Positions 39,771 to 41,324 of a stretch of DNA of 41,324 nt are shown here, in pieces. Every line of letters begins with the position of its first letter. The first letter of the stretch is position 1. This DNA comes from an uncultured Bacteroidales bacterium (lineage in GTDB: Bacteria; Bacteroidota; Bacteroidia; Bacteroidales; Bacteroidaceae): contig CACYXI010000013.1 in assembly GCA_902778265.1 (NCBI GenBank), forward strand, positions 1 through 41,324. The letters are read 5' to 3'. Under the pieces are notes generated by a model. The model worked only from the letters and a program-made list of their open reading frames with translations. It had not been told where the DNA came from and searched no databases. The position numbers and the translations under genes were made by a program.

Positions 39771-41105
39771 ATGTCAAAATCTTCCCTAAAGAGCACCCTT
39801 GCGGTGTCTCTCAACAACTATCTTGATGCCGGTGCTATTGTTGCCGGAGGAAGTGGCATAACGCTTTGGCAGAGCTATCTCGGTCTTTCTGAAATGCACC
39901 TCGGATGGCTCAACGCCCTTAGTGCCAATGCTTTGGGTGCAGCCATAGGCGCTATCATAGGCGGCTTCCTTGCTGATAAGTTCGGTAGAAAGTTCATCTT
40001 TACCTATAACCTCCTTGTCTATATGCTTGGTGTGCTCATAGTGATGCTTTCCGTCAGTTTTCCTATGCTTCTCGCAGGATTCCTCATTACTGGTATCTCC
40101 GTAGGCATTGGCGTTCCTGCCTCTTGGACTTATATTTCCGAAAGTTCTGAGGTTGGCAATCGTGGACGTAATATATGTATCTCTCAGATGTCGTGGGGAT
40201 TTGGTCCTATGATAATCCTACTCATGGGAATGCTCCTCGCTCCTGGTGGCTATCTCTATGTGCCTGTTGAGGCTCTTGCTCATAACATCTTAGGTGCTGG
40301 TGCTGATTATACTGCCGTTGAGGTGTTCAGTTCACGTGTCGTGTTCTTCACGTTGTTTGTCGTGGCTTTCATAGCATGGACTATTCAGCGACAATTGGAA
40401 GAAAGTGCAGAGTTTAAGGCTACTAAGGAGGCTGCAAAGGAGAAAGGTGAAAAAATGGGACTTCTGCAATCTTTCTCGCTCCTGCTTTCTAATAAGGTAG
40501 CACGTAAGAGTGTCATGTACCTTGCTGCTATCTATCTCACGTGGAATCTTGTGGCAAGCGTGATGGGCTTCTTCTCTCCTCATATATGTGAGACAGCTGG
40601 TGGTGTAACCAACGAATATGCCAACTGGATGAACTGTATTCAATGGGCAGCCGTTGTTAGTGTTACGTTCCTTATTTCGAATATCATCGACCGTACAAGT
40701 CATAAGTTCCTTTACATCCTCGGACTCGTCTTTGCCCTCGGCACATGGCTGCTTGTGGTTACTGTGGGTGTTACCGACATTACCACTCTTTGGGCATTCG
40801 TCATCCTCTGGGGCTTGAATGGTGGTATCTCCGTCCAGATATTCTATGCTCTCTGGGGTTCAGAATTGTTCCCTGCCAAGTTCCGTGCTGGTGCTCAGGG
40901 ATTTATGTTCTTCGTTGTTCGTGGACTCTCCGCTGTCTGGGGACTTGTCTTCACAGGCATCTATGGAGATAATGGCGAAGGCTTTACCATAGCCGCCTAT
41001 TGTATGATAGCCCTTCTCCTTGCCTCTCTCATCATAGGCGTTATAGGTTGCCCTAATACAAGGGGCAAGAGCCTTGAGGAGATAACGAAGGAAAGGTATG
41101 GGTAA
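39771..41105 (+). CDS. MFS sugar porter, probable L-rhamnose transporter
   Basis: The 444-residue protein has about 12 hydrophobic segments. The MFS loop motif is GGFLADKFGRK (after segment 2), with GVPASWTYISESSEVGNRGR and QMSWGFGPMIIL in the first half and WGSELFPAKFRAGAQGF in the second, which fits the sugar-porter branch. It lies directly downstream of rhaB-rhaA on the same strand, so L-rhamnose uptake across the inner membrane is the simplest inference. It is unlike the classical RhaT symporter (10 segments, a different family). Transport of another sugar cannot be excluded. Confidence 0.85.
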   Translation: MSKSSLKSTLAVSLNNYLDAGAIVAGGSGITLWQSYLGLSEMHLGWLNALSANALGAAIGAIIGGFLADKFGRKFIFTYNLLVYMLGVLIVMLSVSFPMLLAGFLITGISVGIGVPASWTYISESSEVGNRGRNICISQMSWGFGPMIILLMGMLLAPGGYLYVPVEALAHNILGAGADYTAVEVFSSRVVFFTLFVVAFIAWTIQRQLEESAEFKATKEAAKEKGEKMGLLQSFSLLLSNKVARKSVMYLAAIYLTWNLVASVMGFFSPHICETAGGVTNEYANWMNCIQWAAVVSVTFLISNIIDRTSHKFLYILGLVFALGTWLLVVTVGVTDITTLWAFVILWGLNGGISVQIFYALWGSELFPAKFRAGAQGFMFFVVRGLSAVWGLVFTGIYGDNGEGFTIAAYCMIALLLASLIIGVIGCPNTRGKSLEEITKERYG

Positions 41106-41110
41106 GTGGC

Positions 41111-41324
41111 CTCTCCCCCCGCCCTCCCCCGTAGGGAGGGAGCCGGAAGGCCATCAGAAGTTAATTGATAAAGAGTAATTAATGAACTATTAACAATTTT
41201 AATGTGCCTCTCGCGATATATACTATCGAACATCCTTCCCTTTGGGAAGGCTTGGTTAGGCTATATAATTTAATCTGCTTTTCGCCTTCCGGCTCCCTCC
41301 CTACGGGGGAGGGCGGGGGGAGAG
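41111..41324. repeat. Element with perfect 41-bp G/C-rich terminal inverted repeats
   Basis: Bases 41111-41151 (containing CCCTCCCCCGTAGGGAGGG and GCCGGAAGGC) are the exact reverse complement of 41284-41324, the last 41 bases of the window. Each arm is itself a hairpin (CCCTCCCCCGTAGGGAGGG). The 132-bp interior carries A/T-rich DNA and a second copy (41231-41262) of the 32-bp repeat seen at 18151-18182. It directly follows the MFS gene. Confidence 0.9.

Overview
The window looks like chromosomal DNA of a Bacteroidales bacterium, most likely Prevotella-like (inference). The signs are two SusC/SusD pairs, lipoproteins with Bacteroidetes-type export signals (Cys followed by Ser/Thr-Asp), -7 boxes of the form TAnnTTTG, no clear Shine-Dalgarno sites, and secreted enzymes with a short C-terminal tail ending in a GKK-type motif. 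No tRNA, rRNA or CRISPR array was seen.

Layout: (1) 1-693, minus strand: 5' part of a PL11-type rhamnogalacturonan lyase, cut by the window edge. (2) 753-1684: an IS200-like Y1 transposase embedded in REP-like repeats made of triloop hairpins. (3) 1797-24507, all minus strand and read from high to low coordinates: a large SusCD-type locus. Its order is FAS1 lipoprotein, SusC, SusD, FAS1 lipoprotein, FAS1 lipoprotein, second SusC, second SusD, a modular clan GH-A-like glycosidase, and a secreted zinc metalloprotease. (4) 24766-25036: an orphan cluster of triloop hairpins. (5) 25073-32258, minus: two paralogous secreted proteins with repeated jelly-roll (CBM-like) domains, separated by about 1.2 kb of non-coding, repeat-rich DNA. 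(6) 32399-36615, minus: GH35 beta-galactosidase, PAP2 phosphatase and NhaD-type Na+/H+ antiporter. (7) 36892-41105, plus: rhamnulokinase, L-rhamnose isomerase and an MFS sugar porter.

Functionally, the PL11 lyase, the GH35 beta-galactosidase and the rhamnose genes fit use of rhamnogalacturonan-I-type pectin: backbone cleavage, galactose removal and rhamnose catabolism. The substrate of the central FAS1/SusCD locus cannot be read from sequence. Its three fasciclin-domain lipoproteins probably sit at the cell surface with the two SusCD complexes.

The most unusual aspect is the repeat landscape. Nearly every intergenic gap holds short degenerate near-tandem repeats with a seven-base period, often as inverted arms around a core. 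A 65-bp core occurs three times between 32.3 and 35.3 kb. Similar repeats lie in frame inside coding sequence: in the signal peptides of three lipoproteins and in loops of two glycosidases. A different, G/C-rich palindrome lies in the PL11 signal peptide. This repeat system is my best candidate for something not well described.
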